64,000 bases of DNA from Dactylonectria macrodidyma (Eukaryota > Ascomycota > Sordariomycetes > Hypocreales > Nectriaceae): the NCBI GenBank assembly GCA_020744425.1, contig JAGMUV010000005.1, forward strand, positions 1,922,001-1,986,000. The letters are read 5' to 3'. Numbering within the stretch: position 1 is the first letter of the stretch; the number at the start of each line of letters is the position of its first letter. Below, piece after piece: positions 35,700 through 47,037 of the stretch. The notes beneath the pieces are model-generated. The model had not been told where the DNA came from and did no database searches. It was given only the letters and a program-made list of their open reading frames with translations. The position numbers were made by a program, and so were the translations under genes.

Positions 35700-38600
35700 A
35701 CCCTGAGTTCAAGACCCTTGATTCTAGACTGGGGGGTTGGTGCTGTGCCTATTGCAGTACATTGCAGCTCTGTTAGGAATGAACTACTGGACGATGAATG
35801 CGGCTGGTCGATATTCGATAGTCTAGGATCAATAGTCCAGGACCCTGCACGACCCGGTCCGAGCCGTCTTGTCAGCTCTCCCGCGAACCTCGAAACGGCA
35901 GACTTGTTTTCTCCTACTCTCGAATTCTGCGTCAAAACGAAATTCCCTTTACATCCTCCACTTCTCGCTTCCTTTCTTTGTTTATTGACGTGGGCCCTCT
36001 TTCGTTCTCGTGCCCCGAAACTAGCGCTGGAACGAATGTAACCCTCACCCGAAGCGAGGATGCTGCAAGCTGAATTACGCCACCACGGACGACCCGGCCT
36101 CCACTCGCCTCTTGCAGATGGGATGACAGATGCATATGGGTAGTCTAGATGCTTAGCCGCGCAATATGACTGCTTGTGACTGGGACATGGGAGAAACTGG
36201 AATTTGGGAACGGTGACTCGCCGCTGAAGGGATTCTGTGTCCCCATCTCAAGAACACCATATCTTGAGATTGATCCTGCGGTTGGAGTTGAGATGTTTGA
36301 TCGACAGACGTGCAGAGGCAACATCCTGGGCTCAACAGAACCCCACAGACCCTGAAATGTGACCCATAACCAACTCTGTACCATAGGAAAGGCGCACGAC
36401 CAAACTCAACGCCCGACTGGATGCAATAAGCTTGCCAAGCGATTTGAGGCCCCTCCAAAGACGGAATAGGCAAATCCGGCGACCAGCGAACCATCCATTT
36501 GCCCCCCCCCCGCAAACGCCATGTTCCAGTTGCATGTGGTGCGCTACGGTTGAGGTTTTGCACAGTACCCACCTCTCACGAGGTGCTTCTTCTTACACTC
36601 CCTCCCTCTGCTCGCCACCCCACAGCACTGCGTTTAGTTTTATCACATCATGCCACACAGTTCATTGCCGACTGATCAGATAGGCTTCCATCCCGCAGCC
36701 ATCCTCAATAGTATTCTCCATGTTCCGCCAAGGGACGGCATAAGTCGGATTGAGACCGAAATGGCTGGCTGGCTGTGATGACTGGCGTGCGAGACAACAA
36801 AAGCCGAGGTTTGTATTGTGATGAGACTAAAGCCATGGAATTTACTTTTTAGTCCGTCGTGATGAGAGAACGGTTTGGGGAATAGAGCCGAGACTGCACC
36901 CTTGTGAGGGCACGTTTTTTTTCTCCCTCGGTGTCAATTGTTTCCCCAGTAGACTGCATTGCATGTACTTACGGCTTTGATGGTACACCGACAATCACTC
37001 AAGTAGAAAACACAAGATCATACTCTCAGCATCAGTCCCATGCTGTCATGATAACATGGCCGTGGCCACCACAATACATACAAACACGCTACAGAGCAGT
37101 GTGCCACAAAACCATAGCTTATCGTCCCGGTAAGGACCCCAACCCTCTGGTCGAATCTTCATCCCGGCAGCCACGGATGTCGTGCATGAGCATCGGAATT
37201 ACGGCCGCATTGCCGTTGTGCCTCCCATCTCGAACCGTGTTTCCCATATTTACTGGACCTGCCAGCACTTGTACGCGGAATGGGAGGGGTACTCTCAAGT
37301 ACAAGCAGCATCTCAAAGGGAATGGGTGCCAAGGAACGCCCCGGCGCAAGTTCGAATCACATGGAACCTTCAGTTCATGTTGTTGTTGTTGTTGGGTCGA
37401 GAGAACCTCGTATCGGATCCCTCGACCCTATTCCAGTCTCGTCGACTCAGCTCGCACGAAACATTCACTTACCCCAGGAACAGCAACAGCTCCCTGTAAT
37501 TGTAGGCAATGTCTCGGCCGTGTTGTCTCAGTCGTAATATTGCTATTTGGCCGCGAGCGGGCTGCGCTGGTGACGTTGCCAACCCCCGATCCACAGCCAG
37601 CTCGTGAGGTGCAAGCCTGTGTTACCGTTATGGGAGGTGGTGAGTGGTCAAGTCCTAGGCCCGTTCAAGGGCGTAAGCACCAGTAAATCTATGACACCTC
37701 CCTTGCGTATGACGCTGCCAAAATTGTCCGAATAGCTTCCTCGTCTCGATGCGGCCTAGGGCCAACAGCCAGCCGGTGCCGAGCGCGTATGCAAGAGCGA
37801 ACTATGCGGAAGCCACGCCTATACCCGTTATGCCCTGGCTGATGATGGCCTAGTCCTTAGCCTGACATCTGGCCTTCGGGGCTCCTCATTTGCAGAGTTT
37901 GACTTACGGGTGGGCTTGGTGGAAGATGTCTTTGAGAGCTGACGATTGGGGCTGGCTGAAGCTGTGCCGGAACATCGTCCGATCAGTGCGGCCTAGCGCT
38001 TCGGCCCCGAGACATTCCAACGTTTTGGTTACCAATATCTCTGCATTCTTCGACTTAAGAATGGCCAGGTCGAGAGCAAGCTTTGTTAGATTCAAAGTCA
38101 GAGGCTCCGCCGTCCTCGATTTATGGGCAAGAGACGGGGCCAAGACATGGGCCAAGAGACGGAGTTTTTTCCTCCATCAAAGAGTCCCAATAAAGCTGAA
38201 AACACTCCACAAATCATGCCTGGGGGAGGCGACATACTCCACATACGGAGTACAGCGGGATCCCTTACGATTTCGGGCTGGAGGAGAAGGTATCGTGAGC
38301 CGACGTCCAAGAACGTCTCACGACACGCCCCCATGAAAGTCAAAGAGCTCTTGGGCTAATCTAGAGGCCTATGAGCCCCGGAATCGAGGGCCTTCTCTCT
38401 TTACCGCATGAAACACAACATCCACCACTCGGTATACACCAAGAATCATCGTGGAGACGCTTCTGCGGAGAAAATAACCCACGTCCTGGCTCAGGGTCGA
38501 AGAGGTGAGAAAGGAAACACGCAGCCAAGGGACCTCGACCAGCCTCTGACGCTGTTTAGGGGATCAATGAGTGGACACTCGCTCATGTGGATCGGCCTTG

Positions 38601-38928
38601 CATCTTGAGGGTGACGCCACCGTCTGAGGAGGGGGAGTGGAGGAGCTGAGGCTCACTCGACAGCTACCTAGGGCTCTTACACACACACCCAGTTGGATGG
38701 GTGGATGGCCTCATGCGTCTATCTCTCTTGGCTCTAGTCAGTCTGCACATTGTGATGGGGGAATGGCCAGTCCCCTTCACCTCTCGCACCAGATATATAA
38801 CTCTAGCATCACCCTTAACATGTGTGCCTCGTCTCGCAAGCAGCCATCCCTCGCCAACTAGTCCTGATAGGTCATCCGAACAACATCTCCTCTCCATCGC
38901 TCTGGAAAGAGTGAATTGTCTGCCGAAA
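35700..38928. other. Gene-poor interval, 3.2 kb
   Basis: It holds the 3' flank of the hydroxyacid dehydrogenase gene and the promoter of the aquaporin gene. The longest frame (36904-37686, plus) starts with GTG, has no domain signature and contains a run of Cys from a TGT repeat near 37380. I call no gene. Confidence 0.5.
38794..38800 (+). promoter_or_regulatory. TATA box of the aquaporin gene
   Basis: TATATAA lies 129 bp before the ATG at 38929. It supports that start over the in-frame ATG at 38757, which would lie upstream of the TATA element. Confidence 0.5.
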
Positions 38929-39913
38929 ATGTTACCAAAACTCACACACGGCCATGTCGCGGGAAGCAGACATCCCATTTCGACGCCTACGAGGAACCTT
39001 CTCGTCATCCTCTTTGGCGAGTTCTGCGGAACCTTTATGTTTCTTCTTCTCTCCTTCATCGGAACACAGACTGCCATTCTCACCAACAGTCCTTCGGACC
39101 CGACTGGACCCCTGCTCCCCTTCAGCTTGATGTACATTGCTTGCTCCTTCGGCACTGCCCTGGCCGTCAATGTCTGGGTCTTCTATCGTGTTTCTGGTGG
39201 AATGTTTAACCCGGCTGTAAGACTCAACCGCCACTGAAGTGCAAGTTGAATTGCTAATACGTGATTGTTAGGTCACCTTAGGTCTCGTCCTCGTCGGCGC
39301 CGTCACGCCACTCCGTGGCATCCTTATTGTCCCTGTCCAGCTCGTTGCTGCTATTGCTGCCGCTGCCGTCACCGATGGCTTGCTTCCCGGCCCGCTCGGT
39401 GTTGCCAATAAACTCGGAGGAGGTGCCAGCACGGTACAGGGTCTCTTCATCGAGATGTTCCTCACGGCCCAGCTCGTTCTGACTGTGTATTTCCTCGCTG
39501 TCGAGAAGCACCGCGGTACCTTCCTTGCCCCCGTTGGCATTGGCATCTCGGTCTTCATTGCCCACATCGCCGCGACCAACTGGACCGGCACATCCATCAA
39601 CCCTGCCCGGTCATTCGGTCCGGCTGTCATCACTGGCTTCACCAATTACCAGTGGATCTACTGGCTTGGCCCCTTCATGGGCGCAGTCTTGGCCTTTGGG
39701 GTGTATTCCACCTTCAAGTGGCTGGAGTACCAGAATGCCAATCCTGGACAGGACAACGACGATCTAGAGAAGGCACGCGCATTCCGCGTCCGCCCCGAGG
39801 AGAAAACGATACCTGCTCGACTTGATGATCTCCCCAAGCCCGTTTCGGCTCATGCCAGGAATGACAGTGTCATTGACGGACAGATCAGCCCTACAGCGGG
39901 ATCACATTCCTAA
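38929..39913 (+). CDS. Aquaporin (major intrinsic protein family)
   Basis: Two exons, 38929-39216 and 39272-39913, with a 55-nt intron (GTAAGA ... GTTAG, branch TGCTAATAC) give 309 residues. Six hydrophobic segments carry both pore motifs: the first NPA ends exon 1 (GGMFNPA, residues 94-96) and the second is INPARSFGPA near 206. The block FIAHIAATNWTGTSINPAR contains the His of the selectivity filter typical of water-specific aquaporins, rather than the Gly/Asp layout of glycerol facilitators. The N-terminus is short and the C-terminal ~60 residues are hydrophilic and charged. It should be a plasma-membrane or vacuolar water channel. Confidence 0.95.
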
Positions 39914-40215
39914 CCGGCAATGCCAGTATGATATCTCTTGTCGACACGTACTTGCCTTGTGAGCAGGCTGCTCTCTCTCTAATAGGTTGTGGATTTTGGT
40001 TCGTATGTTTCATACAGCCTGGGTTGTCTCACTTGACAATGTCCAAGCAGTGCATAGCATGGTTGGTATTAAGGACACGGCGATTGTCCGTGATATGCAC
40101 ATGAGAAAAACCGAGGGAAAACGGGACTTTGGTTCTTTGATGCAGGAAAATGCCTCGAGTGCCCTAAGAGGGACTATTACAGAATAAGTGTTTTTAATCT
40201 AGAATCCATTCTTTC
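39914..40215. other. Convergent spacer
   Basis: This is the 3' flank of the aquaporin gene and of the orphan membrane protein. Nothing else seen. Confidence 0.5.
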
Positions 40216-40770
40216 TCAATTGCGTCCCGTGAATCCCAAGCTCGCCTCTTCTTGACCCGAGTCGAGTCTTACAGCCGCCGTCTGTACGGCCACGACCCTC
40301 CACCACGCCTTCGCGCCCATCCAGAATACCCAGGGCAACATTATGAGCAGACACGGACTGCCAAACCAGAGGATCAAGCCACCAAAAAGAATACCAATGT
40401 CGCCCAACATGGCCAAGAGACGCAAGAAGCCGCTAAATGATCCCGAAAACACCAGCTCGGCAAAGGTGAGAGCGATGACCCATGCCACGGTAAAGAACCA
40501 AACCGCCGAAAGCGCGAGTAACGCCTTCGACCCCTCATAAGATTCGTAGAAATAATCGTGCCATTCTGTTGTACGAGCGGTAGTTGTCGGCAAGTAATGT
40601 GCTAGTTTGAAGAGGAGGAATGCTTGCATGCTCAGCGCGAGCGCGCAGAAAGGGATTAATATGTACCATCTCTCATGCGTTCGGTCAATGATGGCGGTGA
40701 CAAAGACGGCGAAAAGGAAGACCCAGAGGCCGAAGGCTGCTGCTCTCAGGGGCTTGTTGACTTCTGACAT
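40216..40770 (-). CDS. Orphan multi-pass membrane protein
   Basis: A single ATG-initiated frame of 184 residues. I do not recognise the family. It has four hydrophobic segments: ~10-30 (AAFGLWVFLFAVFVTAI), ~37-58, ~82-105 (LLALSAVWFFTVAWVIALTFAELVF) and ~115-145 (LLAMLGDIGILFGGLILWFGSP, continuing into LLIMLPWVFWMG). The loops are short and the last ~25 residues are polar. Its strong alternation of membrane spans and polar ends, and the lack of a competing frame, support a real gene. It converges with the aquaporin gene. No function can be assigned. Confidence 0.65.
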   Translation of the reverse strand: MSEVNKPLRAAAFGLWVFLFAVFVTAIIDRTHERWYILIPFCALALSMQAFLLFKLAHYLPTTTARTTEWHDYFYESYEGSKALLALSAVWFFTVAWVIALTFAELVFSGSFSGFLRLLAMLGDIGILFGGLILWFGSPCLLIMLPWVFWMGAKAWWRVVAVQTAAVRLDSGQEEASLGFTGRN

Positions 40771-41474
40771 TCTGAACTGTCACCACTTGACAGCTGATTC
40801 TAGGAAACGGGCGATGTTCGAAATGAGAAAATAAGGAGAAAGTCGCGTGTCTACAGAGTACCCGCTCAGATAAAACTTAAAAGATGATGGAAATCATCAA
40901 CTTATCTGCCCCTTGATGTAACATCAAGCATGGGACTACGCGGCAGTTTACTAGGCCTTATTAGTGCTCCTCGTCATGCCCCTGGTCTGCCGTTAGCCAA
41001 CATCCTGGTTATCCCTAAAATCACAGGGTATAAGAGCACAGAGATTCAATTTTCGGAGGATTTAATCCCCGCAAAGTGGTGTTTCGTATTGGGCACATTC
41101 CGTAAGGCTTACCAGTCGAGCCAGTGTATTCTTACTTGAACATTCTAGTTTTCAGGCCCAGGCTTCGAACACGTCAATTCTCAGTGCGTTCTTTTTTAGC
41201 AGTGTCAATCACATTGGAATCATTACGAATTGAAGATATCTATCGAAATCATATTCAATAACTGAACGTAGAGGAGTTCAAAGCTAGGTTGACTAATATC
41301 GCCGCTTTCTTGTAGATTCTTCCATGGAAGTGCTACCTCGCCGATAGCTTGCAAAAAGAAGCTTTGAACTTCGCCCTAATGGACAGAAGAGGATGACACT
41401 ACAGACTTGGGGAGGATTATGTTGCGAATAAAGACAAGGACTTCATGCAGTCATGCGACATTGTTCGCGTTGCA
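40771..41474. other. Intergenic spacer
   Basis: It is the promoter side of the orphan membrane protein and the 3' flank of the second MFS gene, and is AT-rich. No supported gene. Confidence 0.5.
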
Positions 41475-43298
41475 TTAAGCATCTTGGACATTGACAACAT
41501 CTCCGTACCTATCAATGGCCAGGATCTTCTTCTTGGTCGATGCTTTGACAGGATTTTTGGCCGTAAATATCTCGTCGAGTTCCTCGAGCTGTTGAAAATG
41601 ATGGTTAGCGAATATTCGAAGAATGACCCAGCCACAACAAGACAACTTACAGTACGGCCCTTCGTCTCGGGGATGAGCATATAGACCACGAATACCTGGA
41701 CTGCGTCCCAAACGGTGAACACAATATATGTCTTCCAGCCAATCTTATCCATGGCAACAGGCCAGGCAAACTGGTTAAGAAGACCAGCAGCATTGACAGC
41801 CAGATTGGAAAAGGCCATACCCTTGGCACGCATCTCAAAGGATAGCACTTCGACAGGGTAAAGAGCTTGAAGTGGCGTGATGCCGACAGAGTAAATGGCA
41901 CCGAAAATGAAAATCATAGCCAAAGCAGCCTTGGAGGCGTTGTGGTTGGTGTAGATGGGGTCTCCGTTAGCATCGTCTCCTACATACGACTTAGTGAACT
42001 GGTTGGACGCGATCGTCATTCCAAACCACACGACCGTGCATCCGGTGAAGGAGAAGAGAAGCAAGGGGCGACGGCCAATTCTATCAACCAGGCAAGCTCC
42101 CAGGATGGCCCAGGCAAACTGTTGGCAGTTATTGATGAGCGTGATGTTGGCCTGGGTGATTGTGCCCCTGTAGCCGGCGGTGTTGAGAACCGACCCAAGG
42201 AAGTACGAGAGCACGGCATTTCCTGCCCACTGGCCGAAGATGGAAACGACCACGTTACAAGACAGACGGTACATGGCAGCTCGGTTGCGGAATAGCGCTC
42301 GGTAATCCCACCAGCGCTTGTCGGCACCATCCATGTCAAGGAACTCCTCGTACTCAGTAAGCTGGAGCTTAACCCAAGCAGAATCAGGATTTCCCTCGCC
42401 ATGGTACTTGGCCAGAACCTCCTTGGCCTTCTCTTTCTTGTTGTTGACGTAAAGCCATCGGGGCGACTCGGGGATGAGCAGGCATAAGAGAACGATGAGA
42501 CCGGAGAACAGAGCCTGCAGCCAGGTGATGAGGCGCCAGGAGTAGTCACCACCGGTGTTAAGACCACCTCGAGCGGAACCAGCGGAGATGATTGCGCCGC
42601 TGAACCAAAGAGTATTGTACATGGCTAGAACAATTGTGTAAGCAACTCCACTCCACGGTCACAAATGTCAATGGAATTGATACTTACCACCGACAACACC
42701 ACGGAAAGCGGGGTGGTTGATTTCGACAACGTACATAGGGCCGGCCGAGGCTGCAATGGAGACACCGAAACCGAGCAGGAAGCGGCCTCCCATGAACTGG
42801 CCTTGCGAATTGGAGGTTCCTTGGATGATGGTACCCACGATGATGATGAGAGCACCGATAAGCATGCCAACGCGACGACCGAAGCCATCGATGGAAGGGC
42901 CGACAAATGGGAGGGCGACGACACCACCGATCTGGTACATGGAGGAGACGATGCCGGCCCAAAGGCCGTCATTTTCAACGTCATATTTTTCCCTAAACCA
43001 AGGGTTCTGGAGCAGGTTGTTGATGAGAGAACCATCATAGCCGTTCATGGTACTGCAGAAGAATCCGACAATAGAGAAGGCGTAGACGAAGAGCTGGGCT
43101 TTGGACCATGCGCTCGGGGGCTCCTTAAGCATGGCCTCGTTGAAGGCCTCGTTACCCGTAACCACATGGGTCTTCACCTCCTTCTGTAGAATGTGTCAGA
43201 CATATCGAAGGGCAATGGGAGCTATCTGGTTTGGGGTCACTTACAGTGTCTTCATCGTGGACCGGGTCCAAATTTGCGTGGGTGATTTTCTCAGACAT
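41475..43298 (-). CDS. MFS sugar transporter (lactose-permease-like)
   Basis: Four exons, 43298-43245, 43183-42688, 42624-41651 and 41588-41475, with introns of 61, 63 and 62 nt give 545 residues. Exon 1 codes for 18 hydrophilic residues (MSEKITHANLDPVHDEDT). Sugar-porter marks follow in order: FFCSTMNGYDGSLINNL in helix 1, GFGRRVG, PESPRWLY at the central loop, CLVDRIGRRPLLL, the long intracellular loop between helices 6 and 7 and LIPETKGRTLEELDEIF at the end. The layout matches the fungal clade that includes lactose and other disaccharide permeases. The actual sugar is an inference. Two CreA-type hexamers lie upstream (CCGGAG at 43494, GTGGGG at 43502). Confidence 0.93.
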
Positions 43299-46200
43299 GG
43301 CTCTCGAAGTTGTTGGTCAACACAACAGGTATTTATCTGTATTGTTGATCGGTACAGGTCGATCGAGCACCAAAGCCCAAGACCGATTGGTGTGAGGTGC
43401 GAGTGAAGCTTTGAGCTGCTCTGGGAGACGATAGAATCAGAAATATGGGGGATCGAGGATATTATTTATCAATGGATGGCATCCTACTAACTCCCGGAGT
43501 TGTGGGGAAAGTGGAAGCCGAGACGGAGACCCCTTCCGCCAAGGATTAAGCCACATGAATTCTGTGCTTCCGATTACATGCACTGACTAGGTAAGGCAGG
43601 TAACGCTGGGCTCGAATGGTTGTTTGCAGACGCGACCACTGATACACCGTTGGCGGGAATTCGGCTGGTAACACCGGCCGTTACCCAGGCTGGTTGGTGT
43701 CCCCGGCGCCACCGCATGGATTGCGGCTGCAGTAACCCGGTGTAGATCAGTTAAGTGAGGTGGGTTGGTACTTTCTTCGAAACCGTAGTATTCGCGTAGT
43801 ATGGGGAGGTATGGGTGGGTGGTCAGGATTTGGTGGGTTTGATGGGTCACTGAGAGATGCACACTCACACAGCGTCGCCTTCTTGAATGGGGCCGCTCAG
43901 TTGGTGACCGGGGTTGAAGCTGTGAGTCTAGGGTCTTTCCATCCCCAGGATCATCCCCAGGAAATGGCAAATGAGAGCCGTGGTTAATCACCAAAGTACC
44001 GGTACAATCGCGAAAAATGGGCTGATGTCTCTACGTACTACATAGAAGGAGAGTCGGACCCTCGTTGTGTTCACCATTGTTGTGTACAAAATCTCACAAG
44101 GCAGACCGATAAATCGCACCCTAGGAACACGCAAGATACAATAGCAAGCATCTCGACCCCAAGCATCGCGGTCTCAGCCACCGGTGGGGTAGATGCGACT
44201 CTAGTTCGTGATGAATTGGGGGCTCAAAAATGCCATGGTGAAATCCTCCAGTCACACAAGCGATCGCACCTGACGGCTCCTCTGATGCTCCATCACGGTA
44301 AGTTGGTCCCGTGGACGGAAGGGTAATCCCATACAATTTGAGGGCGTTACGCACATGGTTCCTTTCTCAGTCGGGCCACGGGAGGTCATCTTCCGGGCTG
44401 AACGTCCTAATGTGGAAACACTACCGAAGCGGTCACTTCGTTTGGTGTGAAATCTCGATTCAGAAAACCGTCACCGTACCACCGAAATAAACTAGCGGGG
44501 GAATCAGACCATGCAATACAAAAGAACTAGGTGAACTGATGCTCTTATTTGTCAGATAAAGGTCATGGTCCCTGTATCCGGCGGTACAGCAAAAGTGATA
44601 GGTGGTGTTGGTGAAAATGTCATGTGCTTGAGACTCAGAGCCAACACAGGTCAACAAAGATTGGGGCTGCGAATTATTGCCCACATTGGATTGTCAAGAG
44701 GATACGGCCGTGATCCTCTCATAGTCTCAATTTGCATTCCTCAATTGCATCTGTGTGGAGTAGTGTATTTATGGAGACCCCGCAAAACAAGCTTGAAAGA
44801 TGGGTCTGGGGCAGGAGAACTTAGAACGCAGCAGCAGCAATGATCATCGCTTTGCTTGATAACAGAGGAGTAGGTAGTACACGTGATACGGGCTGCGCAA
44901 GATACCAAGGTAGGTGTTTCGATCCCCCATAATCTTACCCCAGGTTCATGTACCGGGTCTAACCACTACTAGCACGCAAGCGCCTTTCCTCATTCAAATT
45001 CGACAAAAATGATGTCCGACCGTGGCCTTCAATTACGCCCAGCAGCCAGCTTCCCAAGTCGCGATTGGAGATGAAAATTGAGTTTACTTGTGCATGGCCT
45101 TACCTCGGCCGTACTCCGACGGCCCGGCAAAGCGGTTGGCGTCACTGGGAGTAGCAACTTTCGTGAGTTTAGTCTCTCCCGTGCCTCCAAGACATGGATA
45201 TACGGCAAGTAAGTGGGGTTGCTGATGAACGTGGTTTGTCACCAACCTGCCGGGACAGTGCTGGCTTTGGCAGCATAGGGGCGCATTTGTTTAGAAGCTT
45301 GTCTCCCAGGAATTGATGTTGCCATAGCGTGCCCCAGCTCGAGATTGAGGGGGCAACAAAGCGATAGGCTGCATAGCTCCCTTGGTCCATGGTTCGCGAA
45401 GAGAACATAGCGAGCACTCGTAACTTCTGCACATCATAGTTGCTTTCCACAAGCACATGGTGTCATCTTCTAGTACTTCCACCCTGAAGGAGTTTCGGGC
45501 GGGACGGGTTTGATCCCGAAATCCCTGGGCTCCTGACTTCTTGCGTCACCAGCCTCGTTGCTCCATCGCGAGATTCGAAGTGAATCTGCTGATAGCTGCA
45601 TTGTAACCCTGGAGGAGTCTAAGAGGTTGCACGACGACAATCTGATAGCTTAGGTGGATACAAACGTGCATCGGATTTGCTTCGCGCTTGGACCGGCTGC
45701 TCTCCTTGAAATCTGGCGGCTGTCATTGAGCTTGGCGATGTAGCTGGGTTGTTGGCATCGCTCGAATACAAGAGAGCGGGATGGACTGCAGACTAGACCT
45801 GCCAAATGCCGGCACCCGCTCCAAGACCGGGCCATGCGTTCCTTGGCTCCGGATCGACTCACACGCGCTTCGGCACCAATCTCCAAAATCCCAGCACCAC
45901 GACATACGTGGACGAGAAACATTGCCTGCTCTTTCGATTCTCCAACTAGTCAACAAACGTGGCCGAAATGTGTTGCTGCTTCGAGCAGAATAGGTCAACT
46001 TCCGGCGTCCGCGCCACGCGTCTAGCATTCCATCACAAGGAGCACCGGCTTCCAATCCCGCAACCGAGAAACGAAGGTCAACGAGACAGACAAAACGAAA
46101 GATAGGGTGGTGAAAAGACAGAAAAGAATATCATCATGTGTCGACTACAGGTTCATGGTAGTGACGATGCGGAAAGATAGTGGCCCGAGGGTTGGATATT

Positions 46201-47037
46201 CATTTATGCGCAGGAAGGTGGGTATAGGCGTGCCTTGGCGCTGGGTACCAACTCAGTACTGTAGCTGATGATCCCGACAACACTTGCCCGTGGAAGATGA
46301 TGGTGGTGGTTGTAACTTTCGTCACAACTGGAAAGTTCATGAGCCACGTGACCGGGCACAAGACGTCGCTGAGTTGATGTACTCCGCATCTTGAAGGCGA
46401 CTCAGCACCGACAATTCCGTTCGCTGCATTCATCTCCATGTGCAAAGTCGGGAGAATGCGCCTCGATCCCGCTGGCGACAACCACATCCACTATAAGTCT
46501 GTGGTCACAAGGAGGGTTACTTCTTTGGGCGCTGATGCTGCGGCAGAGACAACGCAACCCCACACATCCGTTCGACCTTTTAACTGGCACAGTTTGTCCA
46601 CAGCACCAAATCAAGCTGAACCTCGGCTGTTTAGGTCGACACGATCGCGAGACGGACCACGAAACAAACCTGAAAGTGTACAATTCTCGTGTGGTTACCT
46701 GCTTTGGAGTACTCGCGCCGCAGCAAACAGCGACTGAAGACGGCTGCGAGCCAAGAGGACATCTTCTACGGGAAGCAATTACACCTGGAAGTGTGACAAA
46801 ACAAGACGGTGCGAGAGACGGTGCAAGAAAGCCTACAAGACGGAGCCGAGCTGGCGCCTGAAAACGTCCGCTTTCCTCCGAGTGGGGCCTCGAACTTTGA
46901 CGCACGCGGGGAATTACCTAAGGCTCGTCGCTCACAAGTCGGAGCCGCCAGGTTTAACGTCCTAGCATAATTTCTCTCACGAGACTGAGACCAAGACCGA
47001 GTCTGAATTTGAGACGGAGAGACGCCCGTGGCCAAAC
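43299..47037. other. Gene-poor interval, 3.7 kb
   Basis: It separates the divergent MFS transporter (minus) and the Zn2Cys6 gene (plus), so it holds both promoters. Frames inside are short, mostly with non-ATG starts and without family resemblance. I see no transposon coding remnants and no tRNA. Confidence 0.5.

Noticed and set aside
36904..37686. 260-codon plus frame in the 3.2-kb gap
   Set aside because: GTG start, a Cys run from a microsatellite and no domain signature.
44895..44945. tRNA-like T-loop (TTCGATC)
   Set aside because: No matching T stem, anticodon arm or acceptor stem could be folded around it.
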